Part shown: positions 23,301 to 33,634 of the stretch, piece by piece
How the letters are laid out: each line of letters starts with the position of its first letter
Numbering within the stretch: the stretch's first letter is position 1
NCBI GenBank assembly: GCA_035235625.1
Contig: CP141141.1
Span: 43,113,719-43,177,718, forward strand
Direction: 5' to 3'
Origin: Saururus chinensis
Taxonomy: Eukaryota > Streptophyta > Magnoliopsida > Piperales > Saururaceae
DNA: 64,000 bases
Position numbers and translations under genes: made by a program
The notes under the pieces: generated by a model
What the model was told of the DNA's origin: nothing
Databases searched by the model: none
The model's input: only the letters and a program-made list of their open reading frames with translations

Positions 23301-24675
23301 ATAATCCACAATGTTTTGTTTAGTCCAGAGTTCCTCACTGGAGTCTGTTATCCTAACAAAAAAATGGGAATTCTTAAATCTTTCCAACAAATTTTGAGTT
23401 CTCTGCTTGTGTGATTCAGACCGCAGAATTGATTCGCTCTCAGAAATATCCTGCTTTATGCAAAATTGCTCTGTAGTTAGCAAAACTTCACCATTCGTTG
23501 CTGCATTTTTATCCTCACTTTCACAGCTCACACTGGTCTCAGATTTTGGAGTTTTCTTCTGCTGATTAGCATATTGCTCAACAATTCCATTTTTACTCAT
23601 CGCTGCAGCAACTTTAAATGGTGTTAATACTTCTGTATCTTGCTTGGATGCTGACAAACACACCAATATATGGAGTTGTTCCCCTGCAAGTGACAGCTAG
23701 CATTAAGTAAAAAAAAAAAAGTAGTCCGCTCCTTAGTAGGCACACTAGGACCCCAGGCTAGCAAATTATGCTCTTTACTTCCGCAAGTTCCACTTAGGCA
23801 ATTAGCAAACAGGTAGTAAAGCCCATTTGTGCAGCTGGTCAATTCTTGAAGCTAAAATGAAGAAGAAACCGAGATACAAACCTGGAAAAAGGAAAGAGCG
23901 ATCCAGTGAATGAAATGAAGAGATGCTTTCTACGTCACTCCAATTTTCAGGAAGCCCCTCTATAATCACAATTTTTTTCAAAAAATAGTTAAAATTGAGT
24001 GATAATTTACCATCAATGATCAAACAATGACAAGATACTAAGATTGGATCCCATGAGTTAGTATCAGCAATATTAATGGCAGTTTTCACCTTGTTACTAC
24101 ACACACACATCACTCTATTCATCTAAATTGTGCTTTTTCTTCTTTCGACATTCTAAAACCTGGCTCAAACTTGAGGTGATAGCAGTGATTCTTATTGGAT
24201 TTCTAACACCGTCCCCATGCCCAAGAAGGATGAATGTGTTCAGGTATGCATCGATTTTTGAAATCTAAATAAAGCCTGTTGCCAAAGATGATTTTCGGCT
24301 GCCGCATATGATTTGCTTGTGGACAAGACTATCGTGCAAGTCTTCCTACTATAATACTACCAATATTAAAACTGCATGAATAAGAAGAGAAAACTTACTA
24401 TAAGGGATAGTTATCCACCCTTCATCATTTGTAATCTGTGTGTGTTTCCCAGGTGGAAAACTTGTTTTAGTGCTCTGGGTAGAAACTCCTCCATTGACAA
24501 CTTTACTTCCATCGTGCTCTCCATTTCGCTCCTCTGTCACCGATGGCTGTGAAAAAGCATCCTCAGCAATAAGGCCTTCCAATGTAGTACTTGGTTTATG
24601 CAAAGAGGTCAGATCTGGAGCAGTTGGGCGATCTGAAGGAACAGGTTGTGCAGGTCGTAGCAGAAAATTCATCAT
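14386..24675 (-). CDS. Conserved plant protein of unknown function, possibly TRAPP/trafficking-linked (11 exons)
   Basis: Coding exons in transcript order: 24675-24399, 23959-23882, 23683-23118, 22803-22162, 22049-21895, 18584-18367, 18174-18041, 16468-16149, 15499-15396, 14456-14386 (stop TAA), preceded by an acceptor at 24689 and a leader exon near 25813. Starting at the second of two adjacent Met codons (24672) it encodes 853 aa in one unbroken frame. The N-terminus is MNFLLRPAQPVPSDRPTAPD; then come GWITIPYKGLPENWSDVES (about 85-105), SLDRSFLFPGEQLHILVCLS, a Ser-rich middle (about 360-420), DILCV-like beta strands, FSCRCNYTESRLFFKQPISW (about 635-655) and the C-terminus VTYIPEHSLKIYATSS. 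No membrane segment or catalytic motif is visible. The Ig/beta-sandwich look of the C-terminal half and memory of similar plant proteins suggest a trafficking role, such as a plant TRAPPII-associated factor. That is inference only. Intron 6 (18585-21894) carries a Helitron and a SINE-like repeat. Confidence 0.85.
14730..14930. mobile_element. Stowaway-like MITE in the last intron
   Basis: TA-flanked element. The left end is CTCCTTCCGTCGCATATTAA; the right end, read inward, is CTCTCTCTGTCCTAAATTAA, both followed by TAGCTNNATT. It is 201 bp and non-coding. It belongs to the same family as the copies at 31975-32134 and, more decayed, near 31449-31609 and 41741-41853. Confidence 0.75.
18690..18840 (+). 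mobile_element. tRNA-derived SINE-like repeat
   Basis: TGGCAGAACAGTGG (from 18690) resembles a pol III box A and AAGTTCGAGTTCC (18735-18747) a box B, about 45 bases apart, followed by a non-coding tail. It lies in intron 6 of the minus-strand gene. No target duplication or poly(A)/T tail was defined. Confidence 0.4.
20481..21205 (-). mobile_element. Short non-autonomous Helitron (minus strand)
   Basis: Read on the minus strand it starts A|TCATACCAACTGTATAAAG (21205) and ends CTAG|T (20481). The hairpin CACTCGCAGTG (20509-20499) sits 14 bases before CTAG. Inside, GGTTATATCTTGCGCTCTC and AAACTCGGATTT match the Helitron at 9723-10979, which places both in one related group. It is 725 bp and lies in intron 6 of the unknown-function gene. 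Confidence 0.7.
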
Positions 24676-25812
24676 ATCTTCAATTTAGCTGCAGGGTTAC
24701 ATAGTGAGTTAATAGGGCTGTAAAATGAGTAAATCTTAATACAGTACTAACGTGATTCCTCAAATTCGTAGGCGACGTAGAGCAGATTTTTTCTAGTAAT
24801 CAGCCAAACAAAAAAAGAGACTCCAAAAGGAATTTCTCTGTCCACATCCCCTAGGTTTTCGTTTCCATGCTAATAATTACCCTTCTACCTAGCTGCGACC
24901 ACACAGATATTAGCAACAGAAGGCAGCCTTTTCTCCAAAATAAAAAAATAACAACAAAAGCCAGATTGACCGCTGCCAATAAGCCAGCTAATCGATAACA
25001 TGTATTAGCAGAAAAAATATTTATCTTCAAGTATACAGCATATAAGTGAAACATAATACAAATGACTCTTTTGCTGCTAAAAATATTCCAACAGAAGAGT
25101 CTATAACAGAGTGGAGTATTCAGGCATTTTCTCAATTGAATCTAACATCCAAGTCACCATGAAAAAGTCAATCATGTTTTTCACATGACAAGTATTCATT
25201 AAATTCGACCTAGCATAGAGATTCAGAGGATCATCTCCAAACTACAAATATTACTTCCCATTAGTAAAACAAATGTGCTCATTGCCGTTATCAAATTCCA
25301 TGCCAACTACTGCTAAATCCAGTGCAATATGAACCATTTCCACACGTCTCACGTCACATAAACTAAATCATTCTCCACCTTTATCTTCACATCCTCTTGT
25401 AACAACCATCCACATGCCTCACCGAGCCATCAATTGCCTGCTTCACATACGCCACCTAATTCCAGCCTCATGGCAAAAAGAACTGCCGTTAACCAATATT
25501 TGATCTACTTAGTCCTTACTCAAACACCAACAAAAGCGAATTATTCAGTTCAATTTTATGCTATAATCAATCATCTTAAATCCCATTCGTTACTCCAGAA
25601 AATTTCCAGTTAAAGTTGGGATTTCCTATCTCACGATTTCAATTTCCGGCTACTACGCAGCACTTGCGTTCGAGAAGATAGAGACTGCAAAGTAAGCCGA
25701 TAATGCCGTCTACATAATCATAATTTTCACATACAAATCGGAATTGACAGTAGCAGACGGGGACAAGGAAGGACAACTAACAGGACAACAGAATTTGCGA
25801 TTCCAAACTTAC

Positions 25813-25990
25813 AGATCAAGATCCAGCTGCTGAATCAAGAGCTTGTCGGCCGTTCATCCTCCCCGCCACATCGGATCGCTATTCAAATTGAGAGTCTTCG
25901 CAGCAAAAGTCTCTCCTTTAACATCTCCAATTCTCCACCCGATCTCTCCTTCTCTCTGTGCGTCTGACCGTCCACCCGGCGATTCAGATA
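25813..25990 (-). other. Leader (5' UTR) exon of the minus-strand gene
   Basis: On the minus strand the sequence ends GATCTTGATCT|GTAAGTTTGG (donor next to 25813). The acceptor CTGCAG lies just upstream of the start codons at 24672/24675. The intervening 1.1 kb has no coding signal and is read as a leader intron. The 5' limit is not defined. Confidence 0.5.
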
Positions 25991-26211
25991 CTCCGATCGA
26001 AGAGAGGCGAGGGAAATGAAAATGAACCAGACGGAGAGACCGCCCGGTTCGCAAGTTCGCCATTCGACCGCCCTCGCGTCCAAGCAACCAGCCTCAACAA
26101 ACCAAACCGGGCCGTACCTCTAACCCGACCCGGATGCCGGTTCATTTTGACCCGTCATGTCTACTCACTAGTCACTCTCCCTCTCTCTCTGCAGTTATTT
26201 TCTCTAGAGTG
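25990..26211. promoter_or_regulatory. Divergent promoter between the unknown-function gene and NAA40
   Basis: The leader exon of the minus gene and the NAA40 start codon (26212) are only about 0.2-0.4 kb apart. The interval is GC-richer than its surroundings, carries C/T runs (CTCCCTCTCTCTCTGCAG, 26177-26194) and CCGG/CCCGACCCGG words, and has no clear TATA box. This suggests a shared, broad, housekeeping-type bidirectional promoter. Confidence 0.55.
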
Positions 26212-29200
26212 ATGGAGCCCAGAAGGTCCAACAGCAGCAAAGAGAAGAAATTCAAGCGCAAAGAGGTTTTCGTTTATTTTCTTATATATTTGGTCTTTTA
26301 GTTTTTATTTATTTCATCGCATTTTTTTGGCATATGGTCTGTATAATTTTGTTCCGTGTTCTCCATGTGTTTTTGAACGCTAACTAAAGAGCTTGTGGTG
26401 GAGGTCTTCAAATGATATATATATTAGGGTATTTTGTCTATCTGGTGATTTCAAGAAAGATTGATGCCAGCATGAATAGTCACCTTTACTGATAGCAGAA
26501 AAACACAAGTGCTAAAGCTGATCTGGGCTGTTTTGGGCATGTGCATGTTCTGAACAACCTTTTATTTTCTCAATAAAGTTGACAGTCAAAGGAGAATTTG
26601 AAATTTCTCCTCCAGTCAAAGGAGGAGATGATGTTTATCCCTTCAATTTATTGGGTGCTCAAACTGTTGTCTATATAGACTGTTTGTTCTGGGTGACTCG
26701 TGATGTGCATTTTTATTTGCTTCCATTCACTGGTTTTTTTCGTTATTTCTGTTGATTTATCTTGATTATGAGCTGGAATCTGTTTTCTGATTAGAGACCA
26801 CTCTGACTTGATGAAGGACGTTTTCTCATTGTGGGAATAACAGGTACTTGAAAAAAAGAAAGCTATTGATGAAATCTTAAGAGCTGCATCAGCTAAGAAG
26901 GATCATTTGGCTGCCTTCCCACCTTTTCACCACTATGACCGGAATGGTAAGTTCTAGAGTGTCAACATGATCCAAATTGGAGCAACCTTAACTATAATCT
27001 GTGTTTAATTAAAACATATTTCTTTATTAAAATTTCCTTTCAGTAAAAGAAGAAAAGAGAATTTTATAAGATAAATTACACCTTCACTGAAGAAGGGAAG
27101 TTTGTGTATGAACTTTACCGTGCAGAAAGGTGAGTCAAATAGCAGCTAGGGGCCTCACTGCCCTCCAAATATTTTAGGAACCTACTTAATTTTGTAAAGG
27201 AATCCATAAGAGTATGGAGTTTGTGAACTTTATGTTCTTCCCCCTCTTCCTGAAATATCTTGGTTCTGCTCCTGCCGGCATATTTTTCTTGTAGCCTATT
27301 ACCTTTGAGAGCCAAATCTTTTCACTTTTTAGACGTTTTAATTTCGTATCATTTGCATTTTATTTGAATGATCTCTCATTTTTCTTCCTTTCTGGATTTG
27401 AATTCCATTTATGGGAGTTATCCATCTTGACTTGGTTGTCAATGAACTGAACATTTGTGGTCAAATATCTGATAAATTCTAGATTATATATCTATTGCGT
27501 GTTCAGGCTTGTCCGTATACTTGGAGTCAGGATCTGGAGACCAGCTTACTTCTTCTTTGAAGCAATACATTCAAGATCTTTTAAAGGTACTACAAGAAAT
27601 TAACATTGTTTATTTTACCTTTCTGAGATGTGTGGATGGACACTTTGAACCAGATGTTTAACTCTTAGGTAAATATGGAGGGACCATATGGACCAGAATG
27701 GGCATCTGAGGAGAAGGTGAAGCGTAGGGAAATGGTTGCTCCAGAAGCTCGTTACATAATTGTCAGAAAGCTTCCTAAAGAAACCAACAATCATCTATCA
27801 TTAGGGCCGGATAGTACTTCTAATCTCCGGTTCAGAGATGGGGACCCAGTAGTTGGTTTTGTACAGTATCGTTTTGTAGAAGAAGAAGAGATACCTGTTG
27901 TTTATGTTTATGAATTACAACTGGAGGCATCTGTGCATGGAAGGGGATTGGGAAAGTTTCTAATGCAAATAATTGAGCTTATTGCCCATAAGGTGAATAT
28001 TTCGTTAGGACGTCATCATGCATGCGTATGTGAACCTTCTTCATCTTATGCATTATTAATGTTTATGTTCATGTTTTTATATATAGAACCATATGGGTGC
28101 TGTCATGTTGACAGTTCAAAAAGCAAATCAGATTGCAATGAATTTTTATATGAATAAGCTTAGGTAAGATATTATATATGTTTGTCTCGTTATATATTTT
28201 ATACTGGCAGCAGTCCCTTTTATATGAGGCGTTTTATGCTTGAAAATAAAATGATGTCTAATGACCATGCAGGTATAAAATTTCAAGCACTTCTCCATCG
28301 AGAGTGGAACCACTGGTATGGATGTCTTCTTATCTTTTAAAACATGGTTCATAAGATTACTTAATGGATTCTGAACTCCATTTCTTTCCGAAGAAAGGTT
28401 ATAAGGCTTTGCACTTTTGTGTAGATAGGAGTTGAGAAAAGCTATGAAATTCTTTGCAAAACATTCAGCAATGAGGCTAAAGCTAAGCTAGAGGTATGTC
28501 AGAGAAATTTATGATAGATGTCACTTCATGCACTGTCAAGTGCCAACATACTTTGAACAAAATCTGGAATTCTACTTTTCATCTCAAAAAACAAATATGC
28601 TGGTTTGCCTTTTTTTATTGGCTTGTGTTAAAGTTTTGTAATTCATAAAAAGGTAGGACAACATCCTTTATTGGCTCCAACATGAGCAAATGAACAGACT
28701 TTGCTACACATTCCATATCAATGTTAAACAGTAAAGTGATCTTTCTCTTAGTCAATTTGTGATAATCTCTTTTGATAATGTGTGACATTTTTCTAGAACA
28801 TATTTGTCCTAATTTATAGGCATGGAAAAATTGCCCATTATCTGCTTGCTGATCTCACATGATTCATTGATTAACTTCTAACCTTACCACTCAACGAAAT
28901 GGAAAAGAAGAGTACAAGAGAGAAAGAAAAGCAAGAATGAAATATTAATAATATACACTCCCTTTATCTAAAAGTGTCTTTCCTTTGAAAAACCCATCTT
29001 TTAATGAGATTCACTTAATGCCATCATTGTCTCCACTAGATTATAATTAGTTTTCAATAATATTCTCATTTGTTACTATTGCTAAATTCTCTTTGAAAAA
29101 GTTTTAATAGTAATGACAAGTGCATTTTGGACAATAAACAAAATTCACTATTTTGTTTTGTGAAATTTGACAAGCATAATGGGATTAAAAAACATCAAAG

Positions 29201-29374
29201 TTGACAACTTTATGAATGGAGGGAGTAGTAATGTCAGCTTTAACAACAACATTATATTTCATGCCGATGAAGATATATATCATGCCTATGAAGAAATCAT
29301 TTTGCTGGGATTCATTTGCTTTGAATGTGCAGGATTATTCTTATCTCGGAGATGCAGTGACATTATGTTACTAG
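26212..29374 (+). CDS. NAA40: N-alpha-acetyltransferase 40 (NatD), histone H4/H2A N-terminal acetyltransferase
   Basis: Eight exons in one frame: 26212-26265, 26844-26946, 27507-27586, 27669-27992, 28087-28163, 28273-28315, 28425-28493, 29333-29374 (263 aa; human NAA40 is about 237). Residues 10-20 are KEKKFKRKEVL; then FPPFHHYDRNGLSVYLESGS, GPEWASEEKVKRREM and YVYELQLEASVH (158-169), followed by the acetyl-CoA loop HGRGLG (169-174) and NHMGAVMLTVQKANQIAMNF. Order and motifs match the NatD GNAT fold, which acetylates the N-terminal Ser of histones H4 and H2A using acetyl-CoA, in nucleus and cytosol. The acetyl-CoA loop has His where the usual motif has Gln/Arg (Q/RxxGxG). The last exon (DYSYLGDAVTLCY, stop at 29374) lies in a tandem duplication, so the true C-terminus is the least certain part. 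Confidence 0.93.
28956..29225. mobile_element. MITE (Stowaway-like) in the last NAA40 intron
   Basis: TA-flanked. The left end is CACTCCCTTTATCTAAAAG; the right end, read inward, is CTCCCTCCATTCATAAAG. About 270 bp, AT-rich, non-coding. Its right end falls inside the first unit of the 430-bp tandem duplication, and the same tail recurs at about 29632-29663. Confidence 0.7.
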
Positions 29375-30059
29375 GTATTTGCCTTGTATGAATAGGTGCT
29401 TTGGCTACTCTTTGGTCCATTATATGCGGGTTGACCTCAATAGATAATGCTGAGTTAAAACCATTATTCTTAGGGGCAAGCAAGTAATTTTCTTTAAATA
29501 GTTTTTGTTGCTTGAGCCAAATTTTGTAGTTTTATAGCCAAGTAGCACTTGTATCATATCTTTGAACAGATTCAGTGTAGATTGTAATGAAATTTCCAAT
29601 TTGGTCTTATTGCGAGAAACCATCTCTGTGGTTGACAACTTTTATGAACGGAGGGAGTAGTAGTGTCAGCTTTAACAACAACATTATATTTCATGCTGAT
29701 GAATATATCATTCCTACGAAGAAATCATCTTGCTGGATTCATTTGCTTTGAATGTGCAGGATAATTGTTATCTCAGAGATGCATGACATTATGTTACTAG
29801 TTATTTGCCTTTGTATGGATAGGTGCTTTGGCTACTCTTTGGTCCATTATACTCAGGTTGACCTCAATAGATAATGCTGAGTTAAAACCATTATTCTTAG
29901 GGGCAAGCAAGTAATTTTCTTTAAATAGTTTTTTGCTGCTTGCGCCAAATTTTGTAGTTTTATAGCCAATTAGCACATGTATCATATCTTTGAACAGATT
30001 CAGTGTAGATTGTAATGAAATTTCCAATTTGGTCTTATTGCGAGAAACCATCTCTGTGG
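29201..30059 (+). repeat. Tandem duplication (about 430 bp x 2) of the NAA40 terminal exon and 3' UTR
   Basis: Unit 1 is 29201-29631 and unit 2 is 29632-30059. Both begin TTGACAACTTTATGAA or a one-base variant and end GAGAAACCATCTCTGTGG. Each holds an acceptor AATGTGCAG followed by a short terminal exon. Unit 1 (29333-29374) encodes DYSYLGDAVTLCY and stop; unit 2 (29760-29786) encodes DNCYLRDA and stop. The units differ by scattered substitutions and a few indels. Confidence 0.9.
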
Positions 30060-30094
30060 TACACGTACACATGTATGAAAGCTTGTGACAGCTC

Positions 30095-30567
30095 CTATTC
30101 AAGGTTCACAGACGCACAACCCTGCCATGACAAAACTTGCTCTTGACTGAAACTGTAAGTTTGAGCAATATATCTCCCTTTGCCTTGAGAATGATCAGTC
30201 TGCAACACCTCCAATTCGCCAGCTGCCGTCTTAAATATTGCAGACATGAACGATTTTTCTGAGGCCTTTGAATATCCATCTCTACTTCCATAGTTCCATT
30301 GTTTACTGTGAAGATGGCCCATGGAGGCGGTATTAAGTACAAATTGAACATTTGTCTTCCTCAAATTTTTAGAAGAGATCTTCCACACATGATAGATGTA
30401 TCTTTCCTTCGCCCTACGGTATAGGGCCTATCCCAACTGGTTTGTGGACTGAGTAGCTCAAGCATTCTGAGTCCTTCCAGTCCCACTTTCTTCTCAGCGA
30501 GGTGAGCTTTACGCTGGATAGTGCCTACGGTTTCATGTAGATGTATCTCTCCTTCCTCTTCTTGCAT
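30095..30567 (-). pseudogene. Unidentified broken coding-like region
   Basis: On the minus strand a frame from 30567 reads MQEEEGEIHLHETVGTIQRK, later LRMLELLSPQTSWDRPY, and stops at about 30361. Open frames in other phases then continue to 30095 (for example AAGELEVLQTDHSQGKG). The composition is protein-like and the phase changes suggest a frameshifted gene fragment without introns. I do not recognise the family. It could also be chance openness next to the NAA40 3' end. Confidence 0.3.
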
Positions 30568-30888
30568 GACTACATAAATAAAATTTGCTTAATTAATTAG
30601 AATTGCATGTTCAATGCAAAAGGGGAAGGCAGAAGAGCTCCAAGGAAACACTCATAACTAGGTTATTTAATATTTTGGCAGAAAAACCTTGTTTATCCGA
30701 AAAATATGTTCAAACAGAACCCTCCCACTGTTGGATGGCAAATTTTGGTTAGACAGAAGAAAAAAAGTAGGCCAATGGTTGGACAGAAAAGAAGAGTCAT
30801 GGCTCTTCTTGCATGGACAACTCTTACTCTGTCCAACCAACATTCGCCGCATAATAATAAAAGGATTTTGTTGTACAGATTCCTTTAG

Positions 30889-31005
30889 GCTATTATCAAT
30901 TTTAAACAGAAAATAATAATGTTTTAAGCCATTGTCAATTTTGAACAAAAGATAATAATGTTTTAAGCCATTATCAATTATGAACAGAAAATAATAATGT
31001 TTCAC
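30889..31005. repeat. 39-bp tandem repeat, three copies
   Basis: Units start at 30889, 30928 and 30967, each like GCCATTATCAATTTTGAACA followed by GAAAATAATAATGTTTTAA. The minus strand stays open through it as a 13-residue repeat (HYYFLFKIDNGLK type), but nothing indicates a real protein. Confidence 0.85.
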
Positions 31006-31051
31006 AGAAATTTGCATAAAAAACTTGTGCACCCATGAGGTGCCCAAGGTT

Positions 31052-31936
31052 CAGGGCCGGCTTGACCCCTAGGCAACTTAGGCATTGCCTAGGGCCCCAC
31101 CAAATACCACAAAAATCCTACACACCAACAAACACCATATCCTTCTATAATGCATGATTCATTAAATGCAATTTTTTAGAAAACCAAAGAAAGATATACC
31201 ATTATTATTACATGCTATGTGAGCATTTTCTATACAATAGATATAGATTATCACTTACCATATGAATTACTTTCTTTGAAATTAAAATACCCACTTAACA
31301 TATGGGTTGTCATTTTAGCCTTGAAATTTACAAAAACCCAAGCCCCAACTCTTTTACACATTTTTATAGATCTTACTATTTCATCAAGACCCCAAATTCC
31401 TTACAACAACATTGATATCTCTCTCACTTTTCAAATATAATAGAGTTTTCTCACCTTTATATTAATAACTCTATTTTGTTTAATTTAAGAAGTTTGGTAC
31501 TTAAAAAATAAAATTATAAGCTTATTTTTCTTCTCTGTGGATTTTACCATTCAATAAAAATTATTATTATTTTAAATATAACTATTAATATAAGAAGGAG
31601 AGAGTATAACAAGTTGCTCATTAATTGGCATGCCAAAGTGAAGCACATAGAGGTTTATAAGAATTGGGGAGAAGGCCTTCATCATTTTGTTAAAACAACT
31701 TATGTGTATAATTTGATATATGCTTAGTTGAATAAATATATTATTTTTATAAAAAATAAACTCTTGATAAATTTATTGAAGTAATAAAAAAGATATTTGA
31801 GAAACTTAAGTTAAGGTTAGTAATTGAACAACCAATTTTAATAATTATTTTATTATATTAATCTATTAAATTAAATGTAAAAAAAAACTCATCTAAGATT
31901 TCGCCTTAGACCTTGAATTTTATTGAGCCAGCCCTG
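31052..31936. mobile_element. hAT-like non-autonomous element with CAGGGC termini
   Basis: The left end is CAGGGCCGGCTTGA; the right end, read inward, is CAGGGCTGGCTCAA. About 885 bp, AT-rich, no transposase. A Stowaway-like repeat (TTATATTAATAACTC .. ATTAATATAAGAAGGAGAG, about 31449-31609) is nested inside. A convincing 8-bp target duplication was not found, so class assignment rests on the termini. Confidence 0.55.
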
Positions 31937-31974
31937 AGTTTATTCTTTAACAAAAACATGTTACTTCACAAATA

Positions 31975-32134
31975 CTCCATCCCAAAATATTTATTTTATA
32001 TTAATATCTTCATTTTATTCTATTTAAGTAGTTAGGTATTTAAAAAAAATATCATAAGTTTATTTTTTCTTCTCTTATTTTCACTATTTAATGAAATTTT
32101 TTTCCCCAAAGAAGTTAATAATATAAGATGGAGG
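31975..32134. mobile_element. Stowaway-like MITE
   Basis: TA-flanked. The left end is CTCCATCCCAAAATATTTAT; the right end, read inward, is CTACCTCCATCTTATATTAT. About 160 bp. It lies directly upstream of the block shared by the two At5g64816-type copies. Confidence 0.6.
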
Positions 32135-32144
32135 TAGCATATGA

Positions 32145-33634
32145 ATTTATTGTACAAATTTAAAATATAATTATTATCTTAATTATTTTAACAAGTCAAT
32201 GTTATCAAATATTCCTTCTATTTTATATTAATAATTTTATTTAATTTTTATTTTTTTTTATTAAAATTAATTTATTTTTAAAAAATTAAATAAACTAAAA
32301 AGAGTACTTTATAATAAAATAAAAAATAATTTTCCTACAGTACAACCAAATTCTATACTTAATTTTATTAATCAGACAGTGAGATCCCGCGAGTTCAAAA
32401 TCGCGAGGCCCCCAACTTCTTTCTCCAGTCTCCCTCTTGTTGCGGGAGCTTCCTCCTCGTCAGCTGCTGTCGCCGTTGTTGCCGCTGCCGCCACTTGCCA
32501 CCAGCTACTTCAGGTAAACTCACCCCTCCCCTCTCTCTTTCACTTGAGCTCCGTTCACACTGTAGCCTCTTTACCTTTCTTTAACCCTCATCCGGCACTC
32601 GCCTCTCCATGTCTCCACATCTCATCTGTATCGTTCGTCACTGTAAAAGAAGTACAAACTTCTTCATTTTTCATATGTGGATTGGCATGGAAGAACCATT
32701 TCATTTCACGTGCGGGTTTGAGTTTTGCGTGCTACTGCTGATATACCGGTTGTGTTTGATAAAATGCCACATAGGTCCGTTTGCTTTTTCTTGTTTGGTG
32801 GGTTTAAGCTAGAAATGGAGGTCACTGTCTATTTATCGTTCCTAGAATTTTGAAGCTGAAATTATTTGTAATGGGAACGGATTGCTGGTATAGCTTTTGT
32901 CTTCATTAATTAAACAGGATTTATCCGTGTTTATTATTGCATTCCTGGACCAATCAAATTTAGCTCAAGTAGGCTCCTCATGATAAATTTGATTGTAAAT
33001 AATCTTGAATTAAGGTTGTTCAAGGATTGTGGCTACGATTTATTAGCTCTTCAACAGGGCTAAGGCAGCTTGGACAAGGTGTCAAGTAGGTATCTTCCAA
33101 ATTCCTATTATTGTAAGTTAGATGAGGATGAACCCTGTTTCTTTTAATTCTCGTCATTTATTTCTTCTCATTTGTTTAGGATCTCAGCATATGCTTTTGT
33201 CTTTCTACCAATTAATTATAAGATCACTTCTATTTTTCATCTTGTTTGTCACCATTAGAAAAGCTCAGAATACTTCAGCATGCATTCTAAAGCTTAGAAT
33301 GTCATATACCTGTTGTATTACATTCCAAAAGTTTGGGAGGCAACACTTCTAGAGATCTTGTTTGGGATTTGTTATTAATTTTTTATCCATGAGAATTAAG
33401 AAACATTGTTTTACTCTTCCTATGATAGTTATCAAGAAGCCAATTTCTTTTTTTGCCATGGATGCATTCCTTGACTTCCAAGTAAAGAAAATCTATGTTC
33501 ATCATTTGCTTAGCCTTCACATGTTTGGAGTAAATAATATCTTGATCAAGAGATTGACCCCCCTACTTTTCTCTTCTCTGTCTTCTGGAAAATGAACCAG
33601 AGGAGTGAAATTTTGACTCCTAGACACCATTGAT
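32145..33634 (+). promoter_or_regulatory. Promoter, leader exon and leader intron of the At5g64816-type gene
   Basis: Homologous to 5725-7323. The leader exon (start near 32380) ends GCTACTTCAG|GTAAACTC with donor GT at 32514. The intron runs to TTGACTCCTAG, exon start 33624, eleven bases before the ATG at 33635. The AT-rich stretch 32145-32370 is probably the proximal promoter and resembles decayed MITE sequence. Confidence 0.6.
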
